A stretch of 64,000 bases of DNA from NCBI GenBank assembly GCA_006384855.1, contig VCJN01002110.1, forward strand, positions 1-64,000. The letters are read 5' to 3'. The notes beneath the pieces are model-generated. The model was given only the letters and a program-made list of their open reading frames with translations. It searched no databases and was not told the DNA's origin. Source of the DNA: Tetraselmis striata. Taxonomy: Eukaryota > Chlorophyta > Chlorodendrophyceae > Chlorodendrales > Chlorodendraceae. Made by a program: the position numbers and the translations under genes. Shown in pieces: positions 1 to 12,700 of this stretch (positions are counted from its first letter, which is position 1; each line of letters starts with the position of its first letter).

Positions 1-202
1 CCGGCGCAGGGGCAGGGGTCAGAGCGGCTGGCTTCCCCCGCGGATGGGTGGTCGAGCGGACGAAACCAACGGGGTGCAGGGGAGGGAGGTGGCGAGCCTC
101 GTGCAGCAGCCGGTTGATGTCGTTCAGGTTGGTCAGCCCGCGGCAGTTGGCCAGCTCCGCGCCGCCGGTCGCCGCCGCCATCGCCGCCGTCACGGCCGTC
201 AT
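1..202 (-). CDS. possible 5' exon of a gene leaving the left edge
   Basis: On the minus strand an ATG at 202 opens a frame that stays open to the window edge. It begins with an Ala/Thr-rich stretch and continues with ELANCRGLTNLNDINRLLHE, which looks like normal globular protein. The upstream side (203-1452) is lower in GC and would be the promoter shared with the plus-strand sulfotransferase-like gene. No family is recognised. The last third of the frame is proline-rich and may be intron read-through. It could also be a chance frame in GC-rich DNA. Confidence 0.3.
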   Translation of the reverse strand, partial: MTAVTAAMAAATGGAELANCRGLTNLNDINRLLHEARHLPPLHPVGFVRSTTHPRGKPAALTPAPAP

Positions 203-1452
203 GGCGGCTGGAAGGAGGGAGAGGACGCTACTGGGCGGAGGTACTGCAGGGCTCGAGGAGTCGTCCAGCCCGTGCGCCGACGGTGCGCCCTGCCGCTGAC
301 GCTCTGACCCTGTAGGAGCTGTAGTCGGGACGACGCAGCAGATCGCCCGATGACCGCGGACGCGCCCGGTGGTGGCATGTCAAGATTGGCAGTCGCTATT
401 TCAGCGCGACGATGACCGGCGCGCGCGCGCATAAAACACGCATGCAGCGATGCGATAGTTTGATTAGTTTTCATCGGGGCGCGCGGAATTCAGCATACAG
501 CCGAACGGATCGCGGTGTAATTGTGCGGTCAACCCTCGTACTCCCAAGACCCCAATAGTGTCCGAATAATATTAAACCACGTATTATTTTTACGTACCAA
601 GCTAGTAATCCTTAGCAGCAATCATCGGCGCTGTGTATTAAAAGATGATTCCGCGCGAATAGGTGAAGGCATTTGAATATGAAAGTATTGTGTATATTCC
701 GAATGATGCCGATATGACGAACCTGGCCGAACCGGCGAAATAATGATTTTATTGGTTCGGTGAATGACCGGATCACCGGCGGGATGATGAGCCGACTACG
801 ACGGAATATATGCTGGGAATACTCGTATTACAATTCAGCAAATCTACTACGAGTATCCGCGTCGCTAGCGCGCAGCTGCTGATCCGTAATGGTACAGGTA
901 CACGGAACTGGTGTTGCATAGTCGCGATTAATGAGGCCTGTGGTACTTTAAAAAATCCACCGCTACCACTAGCTCAGCAGCAGCTATAGAACTACGATAT
1001 CAACACAGGCCGCTTAAAGGCTAAAAGTGAACCCTAATTTTCACGAATCTATACCGGATTATAGGCGCATCAGCCGCAGAGCCGTCTTACTCGGGTACTC
1101 GGCACGACTCACGGCCCCTTAATTAAAACCGACCACATCACGACCGCCTGCGTCCGCCAATCCCGGCACTGCGGAATGATGGGCTCGAACCAGACGAGCT
1201 GCCGGTAGTCGCCAAGACCTTATTGACCACCGCCGGTAGGGCTGCAACTCAACTCAGCCCCTCCTCTTCCCACCCCGTGAGAGGAACTGCCACGTCTATT
1301 TGTAGGCAGTGCGCGGTCTAGCTTCTTGGCTGCTGGAGAGCAACGTAGGGAGCAACACACGTGGGCCCGAGTGGGACGAGTGGGCCGCCCCGTTGACCGG
1401 CGACCGGCCGCCCCATCTCAACACTCTGTTCTCCCCGCTTCCCACTTCCGCG
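203..1452. other. intergenic region between divergent genes
   Basis: About 1.25 kb without a convincing coding frame and with lower GC than the flanking exons. It separates the minus-strand exon at 1-202 from the plus-strand gene at 1453, so it would hold both promoters. I see no TATA box, repeat or RNA gene that I can defend. Confidence 0.5.
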
Positions 1453-3459
1453 ATGCTGCCGCCATTAGTGGCCGTTCTCCTCGCCGGCATGGCGCTCCCC
1501 ACCGCGTTGGGCTGCAGTGCCCACAACGGCTTGCCGGGCCCGCACTCCGTGCTGCCGCGCCGCGGCGTCAGCAAGCAGGGAGGGGTGGTCATCTGGTCCT
1601 GGGGGCGCTGCGGCACAGGTGGGTGTCGGGACGCGCGCGCCTCGCGCTCATCCAGCCGCCCCGGCCCCTACACATAGCGCGCCTCAGGTGTCTACCCGCC
1701 TCCTGCCCGCTGACGACGCTGACCCGATCCATCGCCGGCGGATCCAGGCACCCTGTACGAGACTATGCTGGCCACGGCGACGGCGAGCAACATGACGATG
1801 CAGGGGCTGTGTGGCATCAAGGAGGGGCTGCACGGCGACTGCATCAAGGACTCCGAAATCGACCGGTGCGCGCCGAGCGAGGACAACCCACCGTCTATGG
1901 ATAAGTAATCTAGAGGAGGGGGGGGGGGGTGTCTACCCTATCACGGTATGGCCGGTGCACACCGCACACGAGCACCCATTGTAGTGCATGCGGTGCGTTT
2001 TGCGCCCGCAGCATTTGCATGCGTTAACTTGCATCGCCGCTGACAATGCAAGTTTTTCGGGAGCCGTCCGCGCAAGCCCAGGGGGCACGCACAGCGAGTC
2101 ACATAGCCTGGTTTCGAGAGCAGGCAAGCTGCTCATCGGTGGTTTGTGACAGGGCATGCATAAGACAGCCAAGCCGCTTTCAGTGTTTTTCTGTTCGCGC
2201 CCTGGGCAAAACAGGCTGCTGTAAATCCACGGCAGTGTCCCCAGTAGGCATGATCACTACAAATCTGACCTAGGCGCTGGTCCCACGGCGCAGGTGCCTG
2301 AGCCACGTTCGTCATGATGCCTCCTACCTGACGCATATCAAGCCGCACTACGTGCGAGGCTCCCGCTGGCCCGCCGGCGCCAAGGGGCTGATGACCTTCA
2401 TGCAGAAGCGGGGCACCAAGGTGCGCACGCGGCCCCTCCCCCGCGCGCAGCCCTCGCACCAATGTAACCGAGTTGGTGAAACAACCCAGCTCCCTTGCAG
2501 CGCACAAAAGCTGAATACTCCCCTTCTCCATTGTCGCCCTCAATCACATCGCCGCCCAGGTGGTCGTGGTGGTGAAGCGCGACAACTGGCTGGCGCGCGA
2601 CGTGAGCGCGGTGGAGATGCACATCAAGCCGGCCATCAAGCGCGGGCAAGACCCGCGTACCTCGTGCGACTCCCCCATCTTCAAGGGCATGAGCTGCCCC
2701 GGCAACTGCGTGGATACCTTCCGCCGGTACCAGTACGAGGTTGACAACGGTACAATGCCCCCCCCCCCCCCGCCACCCACCGACACCACGTTCCTCAAGG
2801 CGATTGCATAACTACGCTCGCTATGCGTCATCATGGCTGATTCCCTCCCCTAGGTGGAGAGATGATATGTGTGTATGTATATATATATGTGTGTGTGTGA
2901 GTGAGTGAGTGAGTATTCATTTATATATATATATATAGACAATCATCTCAACATCCATCAGGAACATGGCATGGATACTCTGAATCTATATCTCGATGCT
3001 GCAAAACGATTCACGGTTTCAAGGACCACGCGTACCCATTTCATTGCCCCTGTACGGTAGTTACGCATGAGGTGGGGCTCAGAGCCGCGCGCCAGGCATC
3101 GTTTGTGACTTTGGTGCTGTTCACCCTCTGCACCCTCGCGCGCGGCAGGCATCAAGACGGCGCGCAAGCTGGGCCTGCGCGTGGTGCCGCTCACCTTCAC
3201 CCACGCCAACTGGCCGTGCGGCGGGGTCAGCCAGATCATGACGGCGGCGGCAGAGACGGGCGTGTTGGCGCGCCTGCCGTCGCCGCTGTGCGTGGAGAAG
3301 GACAGCCACACGGGCGCGAGGAGCCACCTGAGCGACAACACGCTTGAGGGCAAGCTGGGCACCTGCATGGCGAGGCGCATCCGGAAGGAGCTGAAGGACA
3401 CCGAGTACGAGTGGATGCTGGACCTCACGCGCGAGGCGCCGCCCGGCGCGGAGCTGTAG
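1453..3459 (+). CDS. secreted or Golgi sulfotransferase-like protein, 5 exons
   Basis: Exons 1453-1618, 1748-1904, 2294-2420, 2560-2749 and 3149-3459 join in phase to 316 aa, with GT-AG introns. The first ATG gives a hydrophobic leader (MLPPLVAVLLAGMALPTALG) typical of a signal peptide or membrane anchor. Residues about 43-58 (VVIWSWGRCGTGTLYE) resemble the 5'-phosphosulfate loop of PAPS sulfotransferases. Residues 151-170 (VVVVVKRDNWLARDVSAVEM) resemble the 3'-phosphate binding segment (R/K...N.L.R..S). Such enzymes move sulfate from PAPS to carbohydrate or protein in the Golgi; the acceptor cannot be told. The C-terminal half has several cysteines that fit a secretory protein. A 13-base C tract begins 8 bases after the exon-4 donor and a G tract follows the exon-2 donor. 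The family call is from motifs only and identity is low. Confidence 0.62.
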
Positions 3460-4389
3460 GCTGCTGCCACCCGGTGGCGGACGGCGCTGACCCCTCAGCA
3501 GACCGGGCTCGCCTCAAGAGTTGGGGGGTCGCCTCGTGGCAGCCAGTGCGTGGCTGTCATACCTCGGCACGTCTTGGGCTGCTTCTCGTGATTCGGGGTG
3601 GGTGTTGATGGCAGATGGATGATACATGCACAGCAACAGTATTCCAATCTTTTTCTTTACCTCCTCCATCGCGGAACTGTAATTAGACCGGCTGGAATCG
3701 AATGACTTTATTGACTGGCGGGCACAGGCGGAACAAAGCACATCATCAGGTTTGATGCAGAGTTTCGCCTTCAAATGTGTCCCCCTGATTGCACGCCCCA
3801 AAAAGAGCAACATTCTTATGTTTATGTTTATTTTTTTATACCGGAATGTGTTTGTGAGAGAGAAAGTGGCAGCTGCTAACCCCGTGATGGTTGCAGCAAG
3901 CAAGCTGTGCCTCGAGTTGGTGGACGGGGCGCAACACACCCCTGCCGCATCATTGCTGCACTCTTTTGCTTGCATACATGCCGCGAGACGCTGGTACAGG
4001 CATGCTCACAACGCCATCCCGCGCCAGTGATAGACCAGAAAGAGGCGACATGAGCCGTAATTTAGCAGCAATGCACCCCCCCCCCCGCCCCGGAAATGTT
4101 GGTACCCTTGAGCTGCTTGCTTCATTGCGGCCAGGTCAGAGCAGCTACTGGTCGGATGATACTGTAGGTTACAGCTGTTACCGGAAGGCAAAGCAGTCCT
4201 GCCTGGATGGCCAGGCAGGTGGGTACCCTGCGCAGTGTGCCCCCTGCGTGCTTGCTCAAAGGCAGACAGCCTGAGAAGGACCTGTTAGGTTCACTTTTGG
4301 GCCGGCCCCGGGGGGGGGGGGGGGGGGGGGGTAGGGGGGCAGAGCTACATGTGACAGTCGCCTGCTCCCAGCTGGGCTCATGACGTTGC
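3460..4389. other. intergenic region between convergent genes
   Basis: This is the 3' flank shared by the sulfotransferase-like gene (+) and the ankyrin gene (-). It is lower in GC and contains a C tract at 4076-4086. Some frames are open for 90-150 codons but none has coding character or splice support, and I see no gene here. Confidence 0.5.
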
Positions 4390-6041
4390 TCACATGCGAG
4401 GGTGGCGCGAGCGCTTGCCGCCGCGGGTGATGAGCTCCGCGATCTCGCCGTGACCCTTGCTTGCCGCCAGCTCCGCAGCAGTCTTGCCCCGCGCGCTGCG
4501 CAGGCTCGGGTCCGCGCCCGCACGCAGCAGAAGGGACACCATGTGGCCGTGGCCGCGCAGCGCGGCGCGCATCAGCGAAGTATAGCGGTTGGCGTTCTGC
4601 CAGTTGATGTCCGCGCCGTGCTTGAGCAGGATCTACCGGGGGCGGAGGCGTCGCAAGTCGGTCAGATGCCGTGCCTCCCAGGTATAACAAGTAGGGCCAG
4701 CAGCGCTGCCTGAGCGCCGGCGGCTGGTCACTGTCTCCACCACCACACCCTACCACAGTGCTCCCACCTCAGCCGAGACATTTCAACGTGATGGCAACTC
4801 GTCACATCCAACTCTTGGTATACTTACACCATCCTTGCGCAAGTTCGTACAACAACTTTATGCAATCTGCACACACGGCTGCCGATGCAGCGAAAAGACC
4901 ACTGCAGCTAAGAACCTGCCCTGCCTGCCAGAGGTCAAATGCAGACAAGAGTATAGCGAAGCCATAGCGGACGTTCTTATAGGGAGCATGCAAGCCCAAC
5001 TTTGAGCCTGTAATGAGGATTATTATAGGTACGCCGGCATCAAAATGGGTTACACTTGTATAATCATGATAAGCTGCTATCATACAGTATTCATACAATA
5101 ACTTGTCATAGGGCATCATACTGCCATTTTTTCTTATTTGTGACTTTCATGTATGTAAAGAAACTAGACGAAAGTAATAAATAAGTTGGTTTATGATTAT
5201 TACATATATACATACCGTACATATTCTGTATATGTATATATATACATATTTATATCATATTCTTTATATATTTACTGTGCACATACATGTAGATGTATAT
5301 AGAGATCTCTCTTGATGTATATACATGTATACATACACACATACATATATAGGTGTGTGTACATATTTATATAAAGTATGTGTATAAATGTTTATAAATA
5401 TATGTACTTATGAATATATACGTATATATATGGTTCCTGATGCACCGACGCGAAACTGTGCTGGGGGGGATGCCCTGATGCTGCCATGGCACCTGACTAT
5501 TTACTCCGCCAGCGACACGGTGTCGAACTTGTCGAACTGCCAGCATACTGTGAAAGCAGGGCGCGCCATAAAGCATGCCCGTAACTCTGCGCGTTTGATG
5601 TGCGCCCGTCTATCCCCCGCGCTCTACGGGAGGGAGGCATGAAAGCGTGCGATCCGCCACATAAAGAGGCGGGCCCCCCACCTCGGAGCACTCCAGGTCG
5701 CCGCTCCAGGCCGCGGTGAGCAGAAGCTCCGAGGCAAAGCTCTCCGCGGCGGCCTCCGCCGCCACGGGAAGCACCGCCGCGAGCATGGGCGCCTCGCCGG
5801 CCTCCACCGCCCAGGAGGCCATCGCCACGGGGTCCAAGAGGGCGTCCATCCCTGAGCGCGGCGAGGCGGGGCGATGCCGGGCTCAGTCCCAGCACGCCAC
5901 CCACACCCCGGCAACATCGCATCCTTTCTAATTACCCAATACACTACCCAGCCTAGCCCGGGCAACAACGCAGTTGTTAGTAGTACTGTAAATACGTACC
6001 GTACAAACATCAACGATCTGCGCGGACGATAAACAACTTCG

Positions 6042-6072
<31 letters not shown>

Positions 6073-9000
6073 GCCCCACGTCCTCCCTTCCCTGCGAAGG
6101 GCAAACAATAACGGAGGAATACGTCGGAATACAGTACGAATACATGGCGATATTTCGACGCAAAGGTGAAAAGCAATTCATGATTTTCGGCCCCGCGGAC
6201 CGAATATTGTGCGGTACCTTTCTTGTCCACAAGGGCGTGGAACGTGGCGCCGTTCATCCTGGTCGAGGTGGCGATGCCGTACGCCTCCGTGTGCCCCGAC
6301 AGCAGCAGGAAGTTGGCTACGTCGGCGACCGTCCAGCTGTCGCTGGGCAGCTCGCCTTGGCGCTGGCGGACCAGCGACTCCGCCTCGGCGGCCGCGGCTG
6401 GCAGGGCGGCTCGGCGCGCCAGGAGCACGGAGAGCGCGGTGTCGCCGTCGGGGAGTTCGCCTGCGCAGCCGCTGTTGGGTCAGTCGAACGGCGGGCCAAA
6501 AGGGGGCACACGCCGGTGGGGATGTGCCGAGCATGCGAGTGAGAGGCATCCAGCATGCCAGATGGCAGGGATTTGGTCCCAATTGACAAGCACGGGGTCC
6601 ACAGCCAGTGTATGTGGGGGGGGGGGGGGGGGGGGGCGGGGGCGGGGAGGGGAGGGCTGACCCAGCATCACGTCCGGATCCGAGCGGAGCACAGCGCGCG
6701 CGACCGCGAGGTGCCCGCCCGCCAGCGCCCACTGCAGCGTGCTCGGTGCGCCCATCTCGACCTCCAGCATGTTGGGCGACTCGCCTGGGGGGCGCGCCAA
6801 AGACGTCAAGGAGCTCAGGCCGGCTGGCTGGCTAACCGGGTGGGTGGATGGGAGGGGGAAGAGGGTTGTGGCTAAGGTGAGGCGTCAGTGCAGCTATACA
6901 GCGGCATTGCGGTCGGTCGGCCAATGAAGGCGGGAAGACCTACCTGCCGGCAGGCCAGGCCAGGATGCCAGGTGGTCCCCGGTGACGCCGTCCTCTGCAA
7001 AGGCGGCGGACCACTCGACGCGGTTGCGGCGGTATAGCAGCGCCGCCGCCTCGCGGCCGCCCCAGCTGGCCAGCGGCAGCTTGGCGAGGTGCGCGGCCGC
7101 CATGTTGAGCATCACGCGGCGCGAGGTGCCGCACGCGCGGCTCCACATGCTGCGGTCCACCAGCGACTGCTGCTCGCTCTGCTCCTCCAGCAGCAAGTCG
7201 CCTGGGGCGGCGGGACGCGCACAGCATGTCAGCAGGCTCCAGCGGCAGCATCATGGGGCAGGTGCGTGGCCGCAAGCAGTGGTCGCCCGCCAGACGATCA
7301 GGGCTGTGCGTCAGCCGTCTTGGGATTTGTTGCTCGACCGACCTAATTGAGGTCAGTGACCCTCAGAATTCACGAGGAATTTCGGGGGTTGCGGAAATTA
7401 TACCACTAACCGGAGCTCCGCTTTACTTAAGAAAGTACGCCAATTAAGTCAAGCAGATGTTATCACCTGGAAACCTGCGAAACTTGACAAAACCTGCCTC
7501 GAATCAAAAGGTATGCCACAAAAGTCCGCTACCCCCCCCCCCCCTTCTTTGTAAGATTCGGAAATTTACGAATTCCGCTGCTCAATTAAGAGTTATGTTG
7601 TCAAGCAAATTTACAGTAAGTCGGCGCGTAACTTGGACTTGAGCACAACCCTGGTCCTGCCTCGCGTATGCTAACTGGATGCCGGCATTTCTATGAGAAC
7701 AGACACGGCAGGGGGGGGGGGGGGGGGGGGGGGCTTCACCGGCTGTGGTGGGCATCATCCTGAGCGAGGCGGACAAGATGTTGCAGTGGTTGTGCTGCAG
7801 CGCCCATGCCAGCAGCACCGCGTTCTGTGCCGCAGGCAAACATGGGACGAGGGCAAAAGTGAGCCGTCGCTGCGTCCGCACACCCTTGCTTTGGCGTGTG
7901 CATGGCCTGGTCTGTGGTGATGCGCTATATGAGGGCGTGCATCTGTCTGCAGTACGCTGGATGACATGCACACACATTTATGTTTTATATTCACAAGTGC
8001 ATATTATACATACCGTAAACTTAACGACGGTCTGCGGCGGCAAAAATAACGACTTGCCTAGTGCCTTTGCAACAATATGCTCGCGTTATAGTTGTGATGT
8101 ATTCTGAATTGCTTGCTTCTGTGTGTCCGGGATGCGCCCGTATACATGTTGATGACCACACATGTAGTATGACATGGAATTACATCTGATTTGCAGTTTT
8201 CATAAACAAAGGCGTTTCTTGCTGGGAAACATGGCCAAAGATTCCGACATATATTCGTGGAGCATTCTGTGGATGTCTATACAAAGATTGTTAAGCTCTC
8301 TTTGCCGAGGGGAAGGGGGGGGGGGGGGGGGGGGGGTTAGCTTTCGAAGACAATAAGGTGCAGGCAAAATATAATCCAAAGCATGGCTACCGCACACGTA
8401 TGTCCGCACGGACATTTGTTGAATAGACATATTCGAATCAGGAATGTATGTCAGCATACCAATTCTACTGCTTTGGGTATCCATAGGGGTACATAAGAGA
8501 GAGAGAGAGAGAGATACATAGTATGTACGTAGTCATCACGGGTAGCCTGGTGCCGCTGCAAGCACCGGAGCGCATCGTCTTGCTGATGACCCCGGCATGC
8601 AGCGCGGAGCCTTGCAGAGGGCCGCACCTTGCGAGCGTCCGCCGCCACGCTGCGCAACAGGGCCGCCAGTCGCGGCAGCCTGCCGCCTTCCGCTCCGGTG
8701 GCGGCCTCCTCCGTGCCGACCACGCTGACTGCGAGCGATGCCAACGCGCTGCCGCGGATCCAGTCGTCCTTGAATGGCTCCGCCAGACGCGGCAGCTCTG
8801 CGCACCGACAAGAAGAGTGAGACCCAAGCGGACCGCGTCCCTGCCCTCATGCTTCCTCTCTGCGAAAATGGTAACAATAATAATAATAACAATAATAATA
8901 AATGTGATTAATAAAAACCAATACTGATAAAATATGAAATAAATACTCCAGATATAAAATAACAAGTGATAAAAAGTGAACACAATACCACCGCCATCCT

Positions 9001-9757
9001 CACCCCTATGCCCACAACTATCTCCACCCCCAACCCCCATCCCATCCCGGCTACAAGGTGACATTGCACGGCAGGGGCTGCCCAATAAGGCGTTGGGGGC
9101 CTACCCCCGCACGAGTACGCCATCATGGGTTCGGACTGCCTCACAATCGACCTATAGGGCTGTCAACATGACCGACGGCTGCGCGGTGCAGAAACCTCTC
9201 AAGATGGTCGGCATCGACAGAGGGGCAGGCAGCAGTGATCGGCCGCACCGATCGGCACCGAGCGCGGAAGAATGACTCCGAAGGCAAGCCGGGGAGGCCC
9301 CCAAACCCCATTGTTTTGTTTCTACGCCCCATAGCCCCATCAAACAGGGAAGTCATTCTGCCCGGTATCCCCGAGCACCACGTCAATCTGCACGACGCAT
9401 CGTCCGCCAAGAAAGTCTCGATGGAACGTGCGGTATTTTAATGAAATCACTGACTGCCAAACCGGCTGAATGCACAGCCCGCGGCGCATGTCAGCTGCGC
9501 ATCAGCGGACTGCCTCACCGTTGCCCCGCAGCCAGTTGTCCACGTCGATCTCCGTCCACTCCGGCAGCGGGGCGGCGGCGAGGCGCGCCTCCACGCGCTG
9601 CCCCAGCACCGCCGCCGCCGCGGTGAGGTTGTGCTCTTGCGCGACCAGGAAGGGGCTGGGGCCGCCAGAGGTACCGTGGCCCCTGGTCGGCAAAGCACGG
9701 CAACAGGAAGCATGGGTTCAGCAGGGTGCAATAAAGATAAGGCCACAGAGGGGGGGC

Positions 9758-9789
<32 letters not shown>

Positions 9790-12700
9790 CAGCACCGTCA
9801 ACGAAACAGAGTAGCGGTGCCAAAAGGAACATGGACAGGTTTTTAACTCCGTTTGTGGGTACAATACATTTTGGGAAGATTGCAAATCAGGGCACAATTT
9901 GACTTCATTTAGCAGTCCAGGGTAAAATGGTGGAATTTGTAAAACAGGATAGTTTGCAATTTGCACTCCAGGGTGCGCAAAAACCAGGGTGTAATCGGCC
10001 CGTGGCTTTTTGCAGCCCCAGCGTGCGCACGGCCCCATGGCACAACTATATCGCACTTTTGCTGCGGCGTGTGACTGCCCGGTGTCTAGTCGGGTTCAAA
10101 TTTGAGTGGCAAATCATCTCGTCCGGATGTCTGATTTCTACCGGTACAGTAAAGACAAAATCTTTGCAGAGATAAATATATTCATGTACCCACAAAAGCA
10201 ATTTTCCCAACTTGAAACTGCCGCACCTGTCGGAGATCGGATGTTGGCGAAACTGTGACGTAACTATAGCGAATGTCCCCATATATACGGGTGCCGCACC
10301 TATCCATAATAACGTTTACATCAGGCCTGAAACCTATGAGACCATGCGCTATAGTTCCGCTGTCCTTTCGTCTGCATTTGACCTCTGGCAGGCAGGGCAG
10401 GACCTTATCCGCAGTATTTGTTGCACCACGCCGGCGCCCGCCTAGCGTATGTTCCTATAAAGCTTGCATGCCGGCCCTAATGTGACAGTTGCACTTCAGG
10501 TTATCATTACGGGTGCGCCGGCGCCGGTGACTCTTGATGCACAGCAGCGGGGGCGGCAGCGCACCAGGCAGGCTGCGCCACGTCGCAGTAGTCCCGCAGC
10601 AGCAGCGTCGCGGTCGCCCACTTGCCCTCGCTCACCGCCCACTGCAGCAGCTCTGCGGGCGCGACGCCCATCGGCAGCTCTCGGGCCTTGGACTGCGGGT
10701 CAAACTGTTGGGGCAGCCCGGTGCCGAGCCTCAGGTTGCAAAGCTGTCTGTAATAGACGCAATGCATTTTATACTCATGGATTACATAATTAAAGAACAA
10801 GTGCACTCATTATTAGAGTACATATGGGTGGCGAGGCACCTACAAGGGGCCTCATCATTGGAGCCTCAAAAACTTGGGGGGCCTAAAACCTCTGGGAACA
10901 TTCGCTGTAATGCCACAATAGTTTGATTTATAGTTGGACTCTGGCAAGCGCGGCGGGATGGTTCACACTTGTTGTTGCTGTGTTCTTACTCCCCTGCCGG
11001 CACGTGTACACTTGTCCACAAATTTACGTGCACACACATACAGCAGATACAGTGTGCGTTGCGATCTAAACAGTTATTTCAATGAGTTCGAAAACGGTGT
11101 ATCTAAAGACTTTACCGCTGGCATATGACATTTGGCTGTGACCACCTTAACCAATGCACCACACAATATAATAAGTACACTCATATGTGCGCAGTAGCCG
11201 CAGTGTTGAGCAGAACGGTTGGCGACGCTGGAGAGCGGCGCTGCACGGCGCACCATCATCATCGGCTGGATGCCAAACACCGCCGCGTCCGCGCCGCCGA
11301 TGCCGTCGGCCAGCGCCGCGGCCGCCAGCGCCTCCTGCCCCGCCGCCAATAGCCAGTTGACGAGGTCGGTGGGCGTCCAGGAGGCGGGCGTGATGGTGAC
11401 CAGCCGTGCGGCGATGATGCCTGCCGCGCGGCTGCGCACGCTCTGCAGGACATGCAGCGTGGGCAGGGGTGGGATGGTCAGCGGCGCGAGTATCAGGGAG
11501 GATAGATGATGGAGCAGGTAGTGCATCCTAGTACATATAATTCAACCCACAGTATACATGCACTACTTAGTTAGTATACAATATTAATAACACAAACTCC
11601 GGTAGAAGTCAGTTGTTTTAATATTCAATTCGGGTCGTCGTATTCGCTGTATATACTATGAAACAAACACCCATAGCATGTATGCACAGAGTCTTTATGC
11701 GCGAGGTCTTCATGCACATTGGTGTAACACTGCGTATTCTGTGTACCTTACAATTATGTGTAAACACCAATGATAACACTCTGTTGGTGTTATAAGATTT
11801 CACAACCCTACAAGAAGGCGTTAACCCTGATCCTGATAACCCAAAATACCACTTCAATGCCCCTTTGAGATATTAAACAGCTTGAGCTTGATCGGTCATT
11901 TCCTCATCTTTGATGTAGATAATTATTAGGGACAGTGCGGAAATAATACAGCTTTCATGACAATGAGGACAGAAGAGGAGGCGGGGGGGGGGGGGGGGGG
12001 GGGTAAACCTCCCAGGCAGCGGCCGTTTCAGCAGACACAGCCGCCGCGGCGCCATCCTCCTCCTCCGCAGCATCCGCGGTGTTGTGTCTCGCGCCGCACT
12101 GGAGCAGCAGCTGTGGGGCGCCCGGGGGCGCTGCCGCTGACGAAGCGCCAAGGCCGCGGCGCTGCTTGAGCGGGGGCAGCGCCTGGTGGAGCGCCGCCCA
12201 GGCCAGCAGGCTGCCGTGATCGTCCGGGGAGGCGCGCTGCGCGGACAGAGATGGGCGGCCAGGCGGAGGTTAATCCGGCAGGGGGAGCGGGAGGAGAGGA
12301 TCGCTTCACCGGCGCAGCGGAATTGCGCACACACCACCGCTCCTCCGATTGTTTGTGGTTGGGTGTATGTCTCCAACGCATGGGCAAGTACAGGTATACA
12401 AATGTGAATCCACGAAGCGGGTCAAATAGGTGGCCGTCAGCAAAAACGGGGGCTATGAGAACACCGCGGGGCGCATGCATGAGCGGTCGGGAGAGGAGGG
12501 GGGGGGGTGGGGGGGGCATTTTGCAGCGATGTTGACGACCTGAGACACCCAACACATCTAGTGCGTCCGGGACCCTTAGCAAATGAAGGAATCATAATCA
12601 AGTAGCGTCAGTGAGACTCCTGGTTGATGAGACAATCAGTCTATCAATCAATACATTCTCCGAGATCCTATGCCATAGAGACATGGCTAAACACCCTAAG

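Noticed and set aside
1180-1215. tRNA-like B box (GGTTCGAGCCC on the minus strand)
   Set aside because: Flanking bases do not form a T-arm or acceptor stem, and no A box or anticodon arm is found at the right distance.
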